This document shows positions 21,970 through 29,178 of a stretch of 64,000 bases of DNA, piece after piece. Within the stretch, counting starts at the first letter, position 1. Each line of letters begins with the position of its first letter. Position numbers and translations under genes: made by a program. Source of the DNA: a virus; IMG/VR virus record IMGVR_UViG_3300030419_006726, positions 1 through 64,000 of that record. One strand, written 5' to 3'. Below the pieces are notes generated by a model. The model saw only the letters and a list, made by a program, of their open reading frames with translations. It had not been told where the DNA came from and did not search any database.

Positions 21970-22544
21970 AGGAAATATTCGAAAACTGGAATAAGTATAT
22001 CTTGTCGGAATCCGGATTATCTAGGGTTTACGAGCATATGATGGAGCACGACAGTGCAATACTTACAGCTTTTCGAAATGAATATTCGAATAAAGAAAAT
22101 TATGAAAGAAATAGAGAACTTAAGGCACAACTTTTAAGTATGGGCTACGGCGTTACAAAAGTCGACGGTTCTTATATTGAAAATTTTCAAACTCCACAAG
22201 CCATAGAAGTATCAGAGCAAAGCTATTTCGTCTCTAATCGGTCTGATGACGCTGGGTTTGTGGAGAGTGTTGAGTCTCTAGGTACACAATACGACCAAGA
22301 TTCTGTTTTGATAATTCCAGCTGGTGGCGAAGGCGCGTATCTGATTGGTACAAGACAAGGAAACGATTTTCCACCCTTCGGAGATAAAATCTCGGTCGGC
22401 AGCTTGCAAATGGGCCGCGAAGCCGAGTTCATGTCGAAGGTTAAGGGAAGGCCAATTGCTTTTAAAGAAGAATTAGAGACATACGATAAATTATCTAGAA
22501 ACCAAAGATGGGCAGTCAAGAAGCTGCTTGAGAGGAATAAGTGA
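21966..22544 (+). CDS. DUF3293-like protein with targeting-like N-terminus
   Basis: A 192-residue protein. MKEIFENWNKYILSES is the second copy of the Phe-Glu-Asn-Trp N-terminal motif and contains Leu-Ser-Glu, a possible prohead protease site. The body (RNRELKAQLLSMGYGV, SYIENF, EQSYFV, DQDSVLIIP) resembles the DUF3293 family, whose role is unknown. It is probably a minor virion component if the signal is real (inference). Confidence 0.6.
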   Translation: MKEIFENWNKYILSESGLSRVYEHMMEHDSAILTAFRNEYSNKENYERNRELKAQLLSMGYGVTKVDGSYIENFQTPQAIEVSEQSYFVSNRSDDAGFVESVESLGTQYDQDSVLIIPAGGEGAYLIGTRQGNDFPPFGDKISVGSLQMGREAEFMSKVKGRPIAFKEELETYDKLSRNQRWAVKKLLERNK

Positions 22545-22843
22545 AACAATTAATTTTTGCTATTGTTACTGGCATTGTCAACGAGGTTGAAAACGATACC
22601 GCACAAGTATTTTTCCCCACAGCAGCATCAGGCTTTGTGGTTACAGAGTATATATCAACCGATCTATTGCCGTGCGAAGTTTCCGAAGGCGATACAATCT
22701 ACATTAGAAAAAGCGAAAACGTTACGGAAATAAGATGTACAGAATTTCCAGAATCAGACCCTCCTAGTCTTGAGTTGAGAGTCGATCCAGCTACCGGCGA
22801 GATTCAGTATATAATTAAAGATATTGAGATTGAGTTAGAATAA
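22541..22843 (+). CDS. Hypothetical beta-rich protein (GTG start)
   Basis: A 100-residue protein starting at GTG in a 4-nt overlap. The N-terminus (IVTGIVNEVENDTAQVFF) and EGDTIYIRK suggest a small beta barrel; the C-terminus is acidic (IIKDIEIELE). No catalytic motif is seen. It is followed by the strong Hsp20 promoter. Confidence 0.58.
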   Translation: MKQLIFAIVTGIVNEVENDTAQVFFPTAASGFVVTEYISTDLLPCEVSEGDTIYIRKSENVTEIRCTEFPESDPPSLELRVDPATGEIQYIIKDIEIELE

Positions 22844-22847
22844 ACAC

Positions 22848-22876
22848 TTGACAACTAGTCCGAATGTGGTTATATT
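22848..22876 (+). promoter_or_regulatory. Consensus sigma70-like promoter for Hsp20
   Basis: TTGACA (22848-22853) and TATATT (22871-22876) are separated by 17 nt, the best promoter match in the window. The leader of about 65 nt ends in AAGGAG before the Hsp20 start. Confidence 0.75.
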
Positions 22877-22942
22877 ATAAAGGTAAGCAGATCAATGCGA
22901 CTGTTTACTAACTTAGACTAACATAGATAAGGAGATATAACA

Positions 22943-23428
22943 ATGGCTGGTCTTATTCGTAGAAATAACTTTGCGCCACGTGCGCTTTCCCGCAACGAGT
23001 TTCTAACTCCGTTTGATCGGGTTTTTGATGACATGTTTAGCAACATGTTCCCCACGTTCTCACGCGATTTCGGTGAGGATTTTTTTGTAAAGGGATCGTA
23101 TCCAAAGGTTAACGTAGTCGATTTCGATTGCTCGATTGACATTGAAGCTGCTATCCCCGGCATGAACAAGGACGAGGTTACCGTTGAAGTTACTGACGGC
23201 ACCCTCACCATTCAAGGAAACAGCAACCAGCGCGTTGACGCTGACGACGGCCAGTATGTTCGTCGTGAAATCAAGCGTTCAGCATTCCAGCGCTCTTTCC
23301 GACTCGGAGATAATTTGGATCAAGCTGGGATTACTGCTAGCTATGATAACGGCATTCTCACGCTCAACATTCCGAAAATTGTTCCGAATGACGCAGAGCC
23401 AAGCACCAGAAAGATTGAAATTTCATAA
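22943..23428 (+). CDS. Small heat-shock protein, Hsp20/alpha-crystallin family
   Basis: A 161-residue protein. The alpha-crystallin domain spans about residues 50-150: IDIEAAIPGMNKDEVTVEV, then YVRREIKRSAFQRSFRL, and the diagnostic A-x-x-x-NGILTLNIPK near the end. These ATP-independent chaperones hold unfolding proteins. Hsp20 genes are frequent in marine T4-like phages. It has its own strong promoter and a terminator-like hairpin after it, so it is probably a single-gene unit with high expression. Confidence 0.93.
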   Translation: MAGLIRRNNFAPRALSRNEFLTPFDRVFDDMFSNMFPTFSRDFGEDFFVKGSYPKVNVVDFDCSIDIEAAIPGMNKDEVTVEVTDGTLTIQGNSNQRVDADDGQYVRREIKRSAFQRSFRLGDNLDQAGITASYDNGILTLNIPKIVPNDAEPSTRKIEIS

Positions 23429-23439
23429 ATAATTATTTT

Positions 23440-23492
23440 CCTACCCACAATTTTGTGTTATACTATATTTAATTGTGGGTAGGGATCTTTTT
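23440..23492 (+). terminator. Terminator-like hairpin overlapping the next ribosome site
   Basis: CCTACCCACAATT (23440-23452) pairs perfectly with AATTGTGGGTAGG (23471-23483), an 18-nt loop between, then GATCTTTTT. It can end the Hsp20 transcript. The 3' arm also contains the AGGG ribosome site of the next gene and the loop holds a TATACT box, so it may regulate that gene too. Confidence 0.65.
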
Positions 23493-24047
23493 GTGACGGC
23501 TAAAATAAAAGTTGCTTTTTATAAAGCTAAAGGAAATTGGCTTAATAGCTTAATCCGTTGGTGGACAAAAAGCAAATATAGCCACGCAGAACTAGTCCTA
23601 CCTAACAATGTAACTTGGATCGGAATTAGTCCGTTTTTGACTTCAACAGTTGAATCGCGTTTTCATCTAGATTGCGACCATCACAATTGGGATTTTGTTG
23701 AGCTAGAAATAACAAACAAACAACATGCTACAATACTAGATTTTTTCGAAGAAACGAGAGGGTGTAAATATGATTGGGCTGGAATGTTGTTATCTCAGTT
23801 TTTACCGTTTAGCATCAAAAAAAGAAGCAAATGGTATTGTAGTGAATGGATTGCTTACGCTCTAAGAGTTTCAGGCGTCTTGGATTGGCAAACAATTAAG
23901 ATATATGATCAATCTGATTTGTCGCCGGGAACGTTACATAAAATAATACTTAAACAAAAAAGGAAAAATAATGACATCAGAAAGAGCACCGAAGACATGG
24001 AAGACCCGAGGAATTTACAATACTTATCTCGACGCTTCCGAGATTAA
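23493..24047 (+). CDS. YiiX-like permuted NlpC/P60 cysteine peptidase
   Basis: A 184-residue protein. The GTG start is chosen for AGGGA 7 nt upstream; another GTG at 23475 lies in the hairpin. YSHAELV provides the probable catalytic His and WYCSEWIAYALR the Cys, in the His-before-Cys order of permuted papain-like enzymes (YiiX/YaeF, C92-like). Such enzymes act on lipids or cell-wall peptides. It may serve lysis or host-envelope changes. Substrate unknown. Confidence 0.75.
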   Translation: MTAKIKVAFYKAKGNWLNSLIRWWTKSKYSHAELVLPNNVTWIGISPFLTSTVESRFHLDCDHHNWDFVELEITNKQHATILDFFEETRGCKYDWAGMLLSQFLPFSIKKRSKWYCSEWIAYALRVSGVLDWQTIKIYDQSDLSPGTLHKIILKQKRKNNDIRKSTEDMEDPRNLQYLSRRFRD

Positions 24048-24219
24048 AGAGCTTTTGTTGTCCAACGATGACACCGGAGAACTTGAGGTTAAAATTCGAC
24101 GCTGCGGCCCTGGTGGAATCAGGTTTAAAATTAAGACCTATTTTCCGGAACCAAAAAATGAAAAAAAACAAACTAATACAAAAACCAAAAGTTCACGTAA
24201 TTCAAAACGAACCAGATGA
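23971..24219 (+). CDS. Hypothetical basic protein
   Basis: An 82-residue protein after AAAAAGGA; it overlaps the peptidase gene by 77 nt in another frame. The core YLDASEIKELLLSNDDTGELEVKIRR is helix-strand, followed by RCGPGGIRFKI and a Lys/Arg/Thr-rich tail. No family is named. Its tail overlaps the next gene. Confidence 0.55.
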   Translation: MTSERAPKTWKTRGIYNTYLDASEIKELLLSNDDTGELEVKIRRCGPGGIRFKIKTYFPEPKNEKKQTNTKTKSSRNSKRTR

Positions 24220-24352
24220 CTTAACTGCAGAAGTAGCAAAAACCCTAGCAGAGATCAAAGATGAATATGATCTCCCAACAGAAGAGGTCGAGGCAACAAT
24301 CGAAAAGAGTCGATTTAAAAAAATCTTAAAAAAGATCTTGACCAAAGATTAA
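24158..24352 (+). CDS. Hypothetical small helical protein
   Basis: A 64-residue protein from the ATG after GGAACC, overlapping the previous gene by 62 nt. A basic N-terminus (MKKNKLIQKPKVHV), an acidic middle and a basic amphipathic end (RFKKILKKILTKD) resemble the targeting helices of the head-like module. The function is unknown. Confidence 0.52.
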   Translation: MKKNKLIQKPKVHVIQNEPDDLTAEVAKTLAEIKDEYDLPTEEVEATIEKSRFKKILKKILTKD

Positions 24353-24366
24353 ATGTGTTGTATTAT
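24338..24366 (+). promoter_or_regulatory. Sigma70-like promoter (TTGACC-17-TATTAT)
   Basis: TTGACC at 24338-24343 and TATTAT at 24361-24366 with 17-nt spacing, overlapping the end of the preceding gene and about 30 nt before the next ATG. TATAAT at 24364-24369 is an alternative -10. It may transcribe the start of the tRNA region. Confidence 0.6.
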
Positions 24367-24395
24367 AATAACATAATACAGCGTCTAGTTACTAT

Positions 24396-24659
24396 ATGAA
24401 GCTAGAATCGCTACTAAAAACAACGGCAAGTTACATGTTGGCAATGAATGACCCTAGCGCGGCTGCTGAGTTTATGTTTTCTAAAGTCGAGCAATCGATC
24501 GCCGATGGCACTTCATCTTCTGAAGAGAGGATAAAGTTTTGGGAATCTGTAACAACCGAACTTACATCCCTGGATCCAGAATATTCATCTGAAGTTGCTG
24601 CGCTGTATTTGAAGATAGTTTTGGACAAATATAAATCAGAATTTCAGGGCCCATGGTGA
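24396..24659 (+). CDS. Hypothetical protein ending inside tRNA-Arg
   Basis: An 87-residue helical protein. Its last residues (GPW) and TGA stop are encoded by the first 13 nt of the following tRNA gene. The hydrophobic N-terminus (LLKTTASYMLAM) is too weak to be called a signal peptide. tRNA processing would cut this message before its stop codon. Confidence 0.55.
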   Translation: MKLESLLKTTASYMLAMNDPSAAAEFMFSKVEQSIADGTSSSEERIKFWESVTTELTSLDPEYSSEVAALYLKIVLDKYKSEFQGPW

Positions 24660-24721
24660 AAGGGATATCACTAGGGTCTTCTAAACCCTCGTTTCAGGTT
24701 CGAATCCTGATGGGCCTACCA
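24647..24721 (+). tRNA. tRNA-Arg(TCT)
   Basis: Acceptor GGGCCCA pairs with TGGGCCT (one G-T); the anticodon arm is AGGGT-CTTCTAA-ACCCT with anticodon TCT; the T-arm is TCAGG-TTCGAAT-CCTGA; CCA is encoded. It reads AGA, a codon common in the AT-rich genes here. Its first 13 nt overlap the preceding CDS. Confidence 0.93.
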
Positions 24722-24735
24722 TATAAGGAGAAAAA

Positions 24736-25215
24736 ATGGCTACACCCTATGATACAGTTGTTGTTAGCGGCGGTTTCGATCCGCTACATGCTGGTCACGT
24801 TAGAATGATTATTGACGCAGCACGACATGGAAATGTTATTGTTGTTGCAAACTCTGATGCTTGGCTTAAGCGAAAGAAGGGTTATGTTTTTATGCCCTTT
24901 GAAGAGCGCTCTCAAATTCTAGAATCAATCAAGGGCGTACTAAGAGTGGAAGCGGTTGACGATAGTGATGGCACTGTCTGCGAAGCGCTTCGAAGAATTA
25001 AGCCAACCTATTTTGCAAATGGTGGCGATAGAACTAATATTAATACGCCGGAATTGGGTGTCTGCGCCGAGTTGGGTATTCAACCGCTGTGGAATATTGG
25101 TGGAGATAAAATTCAAAGTTCCTCCGATCTCGTCAAGGCTGCTAAGCGCCGCTCGCTGAATTGGACAGGAGACTATGTGCCTGGGGATGTATGGCATATT
25201 TCCGCGAAAGATTAA
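24736..25215 (+). CDS. Cytidylyltransferase-like nucleotidyltransferase (RfaE/TagD type)
   Basis: A 159-residue protein. VVVSGGFDPLHAGHVRM holds the HxGH nucleotide-binding motif (HAGH, about residues 18-21), and IQSSSDLV fits the second conserved Ser motif. The family transfers a nucleotide to a sugar or alcohol phosphate (ADP-heptose, CDP-glycerol and similar). Lacking a kinase domain, its substrate is unclear. It may feed the glycan island, though it sits among tRNAs. It has a strong ribosome site. Confidence 0.88.
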   Translation: MATPYDTVVVSGGFDPLHAGHVRMIIDAARHGNVIVVANSDAWLKRKKGYVFMPFEERSQILESIKGVLRVEAVDDSDGTVCEALRRIKPTYFANGGDRTNINTPELGVCAELGIQPLWNIGGDKIQSSSDLVKAAKRRSLNWTGDYVPGDVWHISAKD

Positions 25216-25224
25216 CATCAGCTT

Positions 25225-25308
25225 GGCTTCGTGGTGGAATGGTATACACGGCAGACTCAAAATCTGCTGCTCTAGGGCTTGTGGGTTCGAATCCCACCGA
25301 AGCTACCA
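25225..25308 (+). tRNA. tRNA-Leu(CAA)
   Basis: Acceptor GGCTTCG/CGAAGCT (one G-T), anticodon arm GCAGA-CTCAAAA-TCTGC with anticodon CAA, a long class II variable arm (TGCTCTAGGGCTT), T-arm GTGGG-TTCGAAT-CCCAC, CCA encoded. It reads TTG. Confidence 0.93.
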
Positions 25309-25344
25309 AATTAAAAACAACTAATTTTGACTAAAGGAAAGAAC

Positions 25345-25638
25345 ATGCTTAAAAATGTTGCGACAATGATTGCGCTCATGTTTGCTATTGGCAATACAGC
25401 CATGGCAGATGTCGAATTTAACCCTGCCACCCGCCTTGCAGAAGCGGAAGCAGCCACCGGTTTGCAGCTGTATCACCGCGCACCACCTCCGAGACCCCCG
25501 CCCCATCGCCGCCCACCGCCGCGAGCTGCTCCGTCTGTCGCGACAGTTATTATTGTGTGTGCAACTATCATTGTCTTGGCCAGCATTGACGACCAGACGC
25601 GTCCGAGTCCCAATCCGCAAGCTAGAAGAAATAATTGA
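25345..25638 (+). CDS. Secreted or membrane-anchored Pro-rich protein
   Basis: A 97-residue protein from the ATG after AAAGGAAAG. MLKNVATMIALMFAIGNTAMA is a probable signal peptide with Ala-x-Ala cleavage at about 19-21. A Pro/Arg/His-rich stretch (about 47-67) follows, then a hydrophobic segment VATVIIVCATIIVLA (about 71-85) and a polar tail. The layout recalls envelope-spanning lysis proteins, but the assignment is speculative. Confidence 0.6.
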   Translation: MLKNVATMIALMFAIGNTAMADVEFNPATRLAEAEAATGLQLYHRAPPPRPPPHRRPPPRAAPSVATVIIVCATIIVLASIDDQTRPSPNPQARRNN

Positions 25639-26210
25639 GAACGGTATTGGCGAATAATCCAAAATTTATTGTATTTACTGGGCCGATGTTCGGATCAAAG
25701 ACTACGCGGCTGTTCGCAGTACTGGATCGCTATAAGTACCAGAAGCGCAAGATAGCAGCATTCAAGCCAAGCATCGATGGCCGATATTCCAAGACAAAGA
25801 TTTCCACTCACTCCGGAGCTTCTATGGAAGCGAGAACGATTGCAACCGGTCAAGAAATTTTAGATTTTATCGAACAGAATGATGAATTCGATGTAATTGC
25901 AGTCGATGAGGCGTTTATGATTCCCGGTGTTTCTGACGCCTTGATATCTGCATATGTACAGGGTAAGACAATTGTTGTCTCATCTCTAGAATTGTCTGCT
26001 ACCGGAAATGTCTTTGAGGAAATGGAGAAGATGCTACCATGGGCAACTTGTATCGAGAAGTGCCCTGCGGTTTGTACTGTTTGCGGAGCAGACGCTTATT
26101 ATACTCATCGAAAGGTTGATGACATAGAGGAGATAACTGTCGGCGGCGCTGAATTATACGAACCTAGGTGCTGGAGCCATCACGGTTATTTTAAAGGTAT
26201 TAATGAATAA
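25635..26210 (+). CDS. tdk: Thymidine kinase, type II
   Basis: A 191-residue protein starting at TTG in the TTGA overlap; a later TTG is possible. Walker A is GPMFGSKT (16-23), Walker B-like VIAVDEAFM, and a zinc site is formed by C-x3-C-x2-C near residue 145 with a Cys near 181. It phosphorylates thymidine to dTMP, raising dTTP for phage DNA synthesis in the cytoplasm. Length matches the family. It sits among tRNA genes, not in a nucleotide operon. Confidence 0.93.
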   Translation: MRTVLANNPKFIVFTGPMFGSKTTRLFAVLDRYKYQKRKIAAFKPSIDGRYSKTKISTHSGASMEARTIATGQEILDFIEQNDEFDVIAVDEAFMIPGVSDALISAYVQGKTIVVSSLELSATGNVFEEMEKMLPWATCIEKCPAVCTVCGADAYYTHRKVDDIEEITVGGAELYEPRCWSHHGYFKGINE

Positions 26211-26211
26211 T

Positions 26212-26287
26212 GCGGGAGTAGCTCAGTTGGTAGAGCACCAGCTTGCCATGCTGGATGTCGCGGGTTCGAATCCCGTCTCCCGCTCCA
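26212..26287 (+). tRNA. tRNA-Gly(GCC)
   Basis: Acceptor GCGGGAG/CTCCCGC, D-arm GCTCAGTTGGTAGAGC, anticodon arm CCAGC-TTGCCAT-GCTGG with anticodon GCC, T-arm CGGG-TTCGAAT-CCCG, CCA encoded. It begins 2 nt after the thymidine kinase stop. Confidence 0.95.
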
Positions 26288-26288
26288 A

Positions 26289-26364
26289 GGGAAACTGGCC
26301 AAATGGTTAAGGCAACGGACTCTTAATCCGTCGATTCTGGGTTCGAATCCCAGGTTTCCCACCA
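26289..26364 (+). tRNA. tRNA-Lys(CTT)
   Basis: Acceptor GGGAAAC/GTTTCCC, anticodon arm ACGGA-CTCTTAA-TCCGT with anticodon CTT, T-arm CTGGG-TTCGAAT-CCCAG, CCA encoded. It reads AAG and is 1 nt after tRNA-Gly, so the two are cotranscribed. Confidence 0.9.
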
Positions 26365-26383
26365 TCTTAACATAGGAGAAGAA

Positions 26384-26554
26384 ATGATATCATTCGGAGT
26401 GTATGAAAAGAACACAAAGACAAACAAAGAGCAATTTTTAGAATCAATTAGTGCGGAGAATATTGCTGTTGCGCGGAAGCTGTTTATCAAGCAATATAAT
26501 TGGAAGCCTCGTAAGAATGTAAAGCTTGTTCTTAAAAATCCAATAGGAATTTAA
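26384..26554 (+). CDS. Hypothetical small protein between tRNAs
   Basis: A 56-residue protein after TAGGAG. Sequence MISFGVYEKNTKTNKEQF leads into a helix (ENIAVARKLFIKQYNW) and a basic C-terminal strand. The strong ribosome site and protein-like composition support it. The function is unknown. Confidence 0.6.
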   Translation: MISFGVYEKNTKTNKEQFLESISAENIAVARKLFIKQYNWKPRKNVKLVLKNPIGI

Positions 26555-26560
26555 GAAAGC

Positions 26561-26637
26561 GGGCCCTTAGCTCAGTTGGTCAGAGCACCCGGCTCATAAC
26601 CGGAGGGTCGTAGGTTCAAGTCCTACAGGGCCCACCA
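26561..26637 (+). tRNA. tRNA with CAT anticodon, probably Ile2
   Basis: Acceptor GGGCCCT/AGGGCCC, anticodon loop CTCATAA (CAT), T-arm GTAGG-TTCAAGT-CCTAC, CCA encoded. The whole resembles bacterial tRNA-Ile2 (lysidine-modified CAT, reads ATA) more than elongator Met: the GGxCCCTTAGCTCAG start, GGTCG and GGTTCAAGTCC are shared. TilS-mediated lysidine formation is needed for ATA reading. Confidence 0.85.
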
Positions 26638-26644
26638 TATTAAA

Positions 26645-26920
26645 ATGAAATACAAAAAAGGTGACATAGTTTTAGTGCAAAGTTCTGCGGGAGAAGCAAT
26701 ACCGAGATTTCATGTCAAGTTGTTGAAGAGAATTGTTGTTCCTCCATCCAAGGGCAGGACAATCGATTGGCCTGGATATACACACTGGCAAGCTACGCCA
26801 GTGTACCAACATGAAGTGGATATACTCAGAAAAGAGTGGCACATTTCGTTCCGAAAAGCCGGCCAAGATTTGACTTTTATTAGTGAATGTAATATAATCA
26901 AAAAAGTTAAAACTATTTAA
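26645..26920 (+). CDS. SH3-like small protein (dispersed array relative)
   Basis: A 91-residue protein just after the tRNA, without a clear ribosome site. YKKGDIVLVQ starts the barrel pattern; KLLKRIVV and ECNIIKKVK fit later strands. A distant member of the family concentrated at 5.6-10.4 kb. Confidence 0.58.
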   Translation: MKYKKGDIVLVQSSAGEAIPRFHVKLLKRIVVPPSKGRTIDWPGYTHWQATPVYQHEVDILRKEWHISFRKAGQDLTFISECNIIKKVKTI

Positions 26921-26936
26921 TAACAAGGCGGTTCAA

Positions 26937-27539
26937 TTGAACAGAGACGAAACAAGAAGACAACGTTATGACGCAAAAAAGAAGACGGCTAAAACGTTTC
27001 CTATCAGCATTGCCGCAGTTAATTTTAAACATGATGGTAATCTCGGCTACCTCATTCGTTCTGCTGCTTGTTTTGGCGCAACTGCTGTCCACGTTATAGG
27101 ATCGATTCCAGAAAGAAAAGTACTAAATCCTCTTTCCGGAAGTCTGGTCGATTATATCGACATAAACAAGTATGCCGACCCTGCAGCTTTTATTCAATAC
27201 GCTAGTGACAATAATATAAAACTTATTTCAGCCGAATTGTGTAAAGAGGCGGAATCAATTGAAACTTATGATTTTAATTTCTCGCATCCTATTTGCATTG
27301 TTGTCGGCCACGAAGAGCTTGGGATCCCTGTTGAAATATTGAACAATAGTGATAAGATATACATTCCTATGCCCGGTGTAGGATATTGCTTAAACACTTC
27401 TCAAACAGCTAACATTCTTTTGTACGAGGCGACAACGCAGTATCAGAATAGTAGAGTTAAAAGCTATTATTTAGATGGCGGCAAGATTTGCAATTCACTG
27501 GAAGAGTGGGCTGAAGCTGGCATGTACAATGTACCGTAG
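26937..27539 (+). CDS. SpoU/TrmH-type RNA 2'-O-methyltransferase
   Basis: A 200-residue protein from TTG after AAGGCGG. The SPOUT motifs are clear: N-x-G-x-x-x-R (NLGYLIRSAACFGA), IVVGHEELGIP, and IPMPGVGYCLNTSQTANILLYEA, which form the knotted SAM site. Family members methylate ribose in tRNA or rRNA. Its position between tRNA genes makes phage or host tRNA the best-guess substrate. The N-terminal basic tail (RDETRRQRYDAKKK) could bind RNA. Confidence 0.9.
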   Translation: MNRDETRRQRYDAKKKTAKTFPISIAAVNFKHDGNLGYLIRSAACFGATAVHVIGSIPERKVLNPLSGSLVDYIDINKYADPAAFIQYASDNNIKLISAELCKEAESIETYDFNFSHPICIVVGHEELGIPVEILNNSDKIYIPMPGVGYCLNTSQTANILLYEATTQYQNSRVKSYYLDGGKICNSLEEWAEAGMYNVP

Positions 27540-27548
27540 GAGGTAAAT

Positions 27549-27743
27549 ATGAATTCTAGTGACGCATGGGAGAATCACATCGAAGGGCTGACAAAGCAAG
27601 TCGCCTTTCTGCTGCGAAGAACGCAAGATCTTGAAGATAGATTGGAATACTATGAAGAAGTTTTCATTACATTATTAAAAGCACTTAAACAAAGTGGTAT
27701 CATTGCAGATGATGAGAACGGAAAACATTCTATGCCATCTTAG
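27549..27743 (+). CDS. Small coiled-coil protein ending inside tRNA-Thr
   Basis: A 64-residue protein after TAGGAGG. Residues about 10-45 form a heptad-rich coiled coil (TKQVAFLLRRTQDLEDRL). The last codons and the TAG stop are supplied by the first 10 nt of the next tRNA (GCCATCTTAG), the same arrangement as at 24647. The function is unknown. Confidence 0.6.
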   Translation: MNSSDAWENHIEGLTKQVAFLLRRTQDLEDRLEYYEEVFITLLKALKQSGIIADDENGKHSMPS

Positions 27744-27810
27744 CTCAGTTGGCCAGAGCAACGGTCTTGTAAACCGTAGGTCGTGAGTTCGAATCTCACA
27801 GATGGCTCCA
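27734..27810 (+). tRNA. tRNA-Thr(TGT)
   Basis: Acceptor GCCATCT/AGATGGC, anticodon arm ACGGT-CTTGTAA-ACCGT with anticodon TGT, T-arm GTGAG-TTCGAAT-CTCAC, CCA encoded. It reads ACA. Its 5' end overlaps the preceding CDS. Confidence 0.95.
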
Positions 27811-27850
27811 TTATTAAATCGAGAACTATTTATAGGAAACAGGTTAACAC

Positions 27851-29173
27851 ATGGCTAGTAAAAAGACGTTTATTTTAGATACAAGCGTTTATTTGACAGA
27901 TGCCGATTCAATAAACGCGTTTAAAAATAATGATATCGTTATACCTCTAAAGGTTTTGGAGGAAATAGATAAGCATAAAAAAAGACAAGATGGAGTCGGC
28001 CTACATGCAAGAAAGACTATCAGAACTCTTGACGAATTGCGATCAAAGGGCTGTTTGCAAAAAGGTGTGCGTCTAGGAAAGGGCAAAGGCATCGTTAGTG
28101 TGAGAACATTCGATCCCTCTGAACTACCACCAGACTTAGATCCTTCTATTCCGGATCATGTAATTATTGCGACTGCTTTGTCTGAAAAATCAAAGAATCC
28201 AAATAGAAAAGTAATATTGGTGTCTCGCGATATTAATATGCGAGTCATCTGCGATGCCGTAGGTGTTCCCTCTGAAGACTATATGGCTCCTACGATTGTT
28301 ACTGAAATGGATCAGATTTACGATGGTTTTGCCTCCGTATTGGTTGATGATGAATTGATTGAGCAATATTATAATGACGAAGAGGTCGTTTTAGAGGAAG
28401 GTCGGGAATTGCATCCAAATCAATATATCATGCTGGTTTCCAATCAGAATGAAAAGAAAACAGCGTTAGCTAGATATATTAATAGCGAAATGCCTCTCAA
28501 AAAGATTGCACAATTTCGAAAAGGTATTTGGGGAATTAAGTCTAGAAACAAAGAGCAGATGTTCGCAATGGATATGCTTCTGAATCCAGAAATACAAGTT
28601 GTTTCTCTGATCGGAAAGGCCGGCTCCGGAAAAACTTTATGCGCAATTGCAGCTGGTCTGGAGCAAAGCATGGAATCTGGTTCCGAAGAGCCAATTTATA
28701 GAAGATTGATTGTTTCTAGACCGGTCCAACCCCTAGGAAAAGATATCGGGTATTTGCCAGGAACATTGGAAGATAAAATGGCGCCATGGCTAGCCCCCGT
28801 ACAAGATAATCTCAGATTCCTAATGGGAGATGATAACGTAACACTAGAGATGTATATGGAGAAGGGAAAGATCGAAATAGAGGCCCTCACGTACATCAGA
28901 GGGCGTTCCATATCGAATTCCTACATAGTCATCGATGAGGCACAAAATTTAACCACGCACGAAATAAAGACGATTATTACTCGTGTTGGCGAAGGGACAA
29001 AGGTCATACTAACTGGCGATATCGAACAGATTGATAATGTTTATTTAGATGAAAAATCAAATGGTTTGGTTTACGCGGTAGAAAAATTTAAATACCACTC
29101 AATCGCTGGCCATGTCACGCTCAAGAAGGGCGAAAGATCAAAAGTCGCAACTATTGCAGCACAAATATTATAA
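27851..29173 (+). CDS. phoH: PIN-PhoH fusion (PhoH2-type) ATPase/ribonuclease
   Basis: A 440-residue protein. The N-terminal PIN nuclease domain (about 1-140) has FILDTSVYL with its Asp at 10 and later acidic residues (VSRDINMR). The C-terminal PhoH P-loop ATPase has Walker A GKAGSGKT (255-262), PVQPLGKDIGYLPG and Walker B YIVIDEAQN. PhoH2 proteins are reported as RNA helicase/RNases. Stand-alone phoH is common in marine phages; the PIN fusion is less so. It lies alone after tRNA-Thr with its own downstream promoter boundary. Confidence 0.92.
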   Translation: MASKKTFILDTSVYLTDADSINAFKNNDIVIPLKVLEEIDKHKKRQDGVGLHARKTIRTLDELRSKGCLQKGVRLGKGKGIVSVRTFDPSELPPDLDPSIPDHVIIATALSEKSKNPNRKVILVSRDINMRVICDAVGVPSEDYMAPTIVTEMDQIYDGFASVLVDDELIEQYYNDEEVVLEEGRELHPNQYIMLVSNQNEKKTALARYINSEMPLKKIAQFRKGIWGIKSRNKEQMFAMDMLLNPEIQVVSLIGKAGSGKTLCAIAAGLEQSMESGSEEPIYRRLIVSRPVQPLGKDIGYLPGTLEDKMAPWLAPVQDNLRFLMGDDNVTLEMYMEKGKIEIEALTYIRGRSISNSYIVIDEAQNLTTHEIKTIITRVGEGTKVILTGDIEQIDNVYLDEKSNGLVYAVEKFKYHSIAGHVTLKKGERSKVATIAAQIL

Positions 29174-29178
29174 AATAC

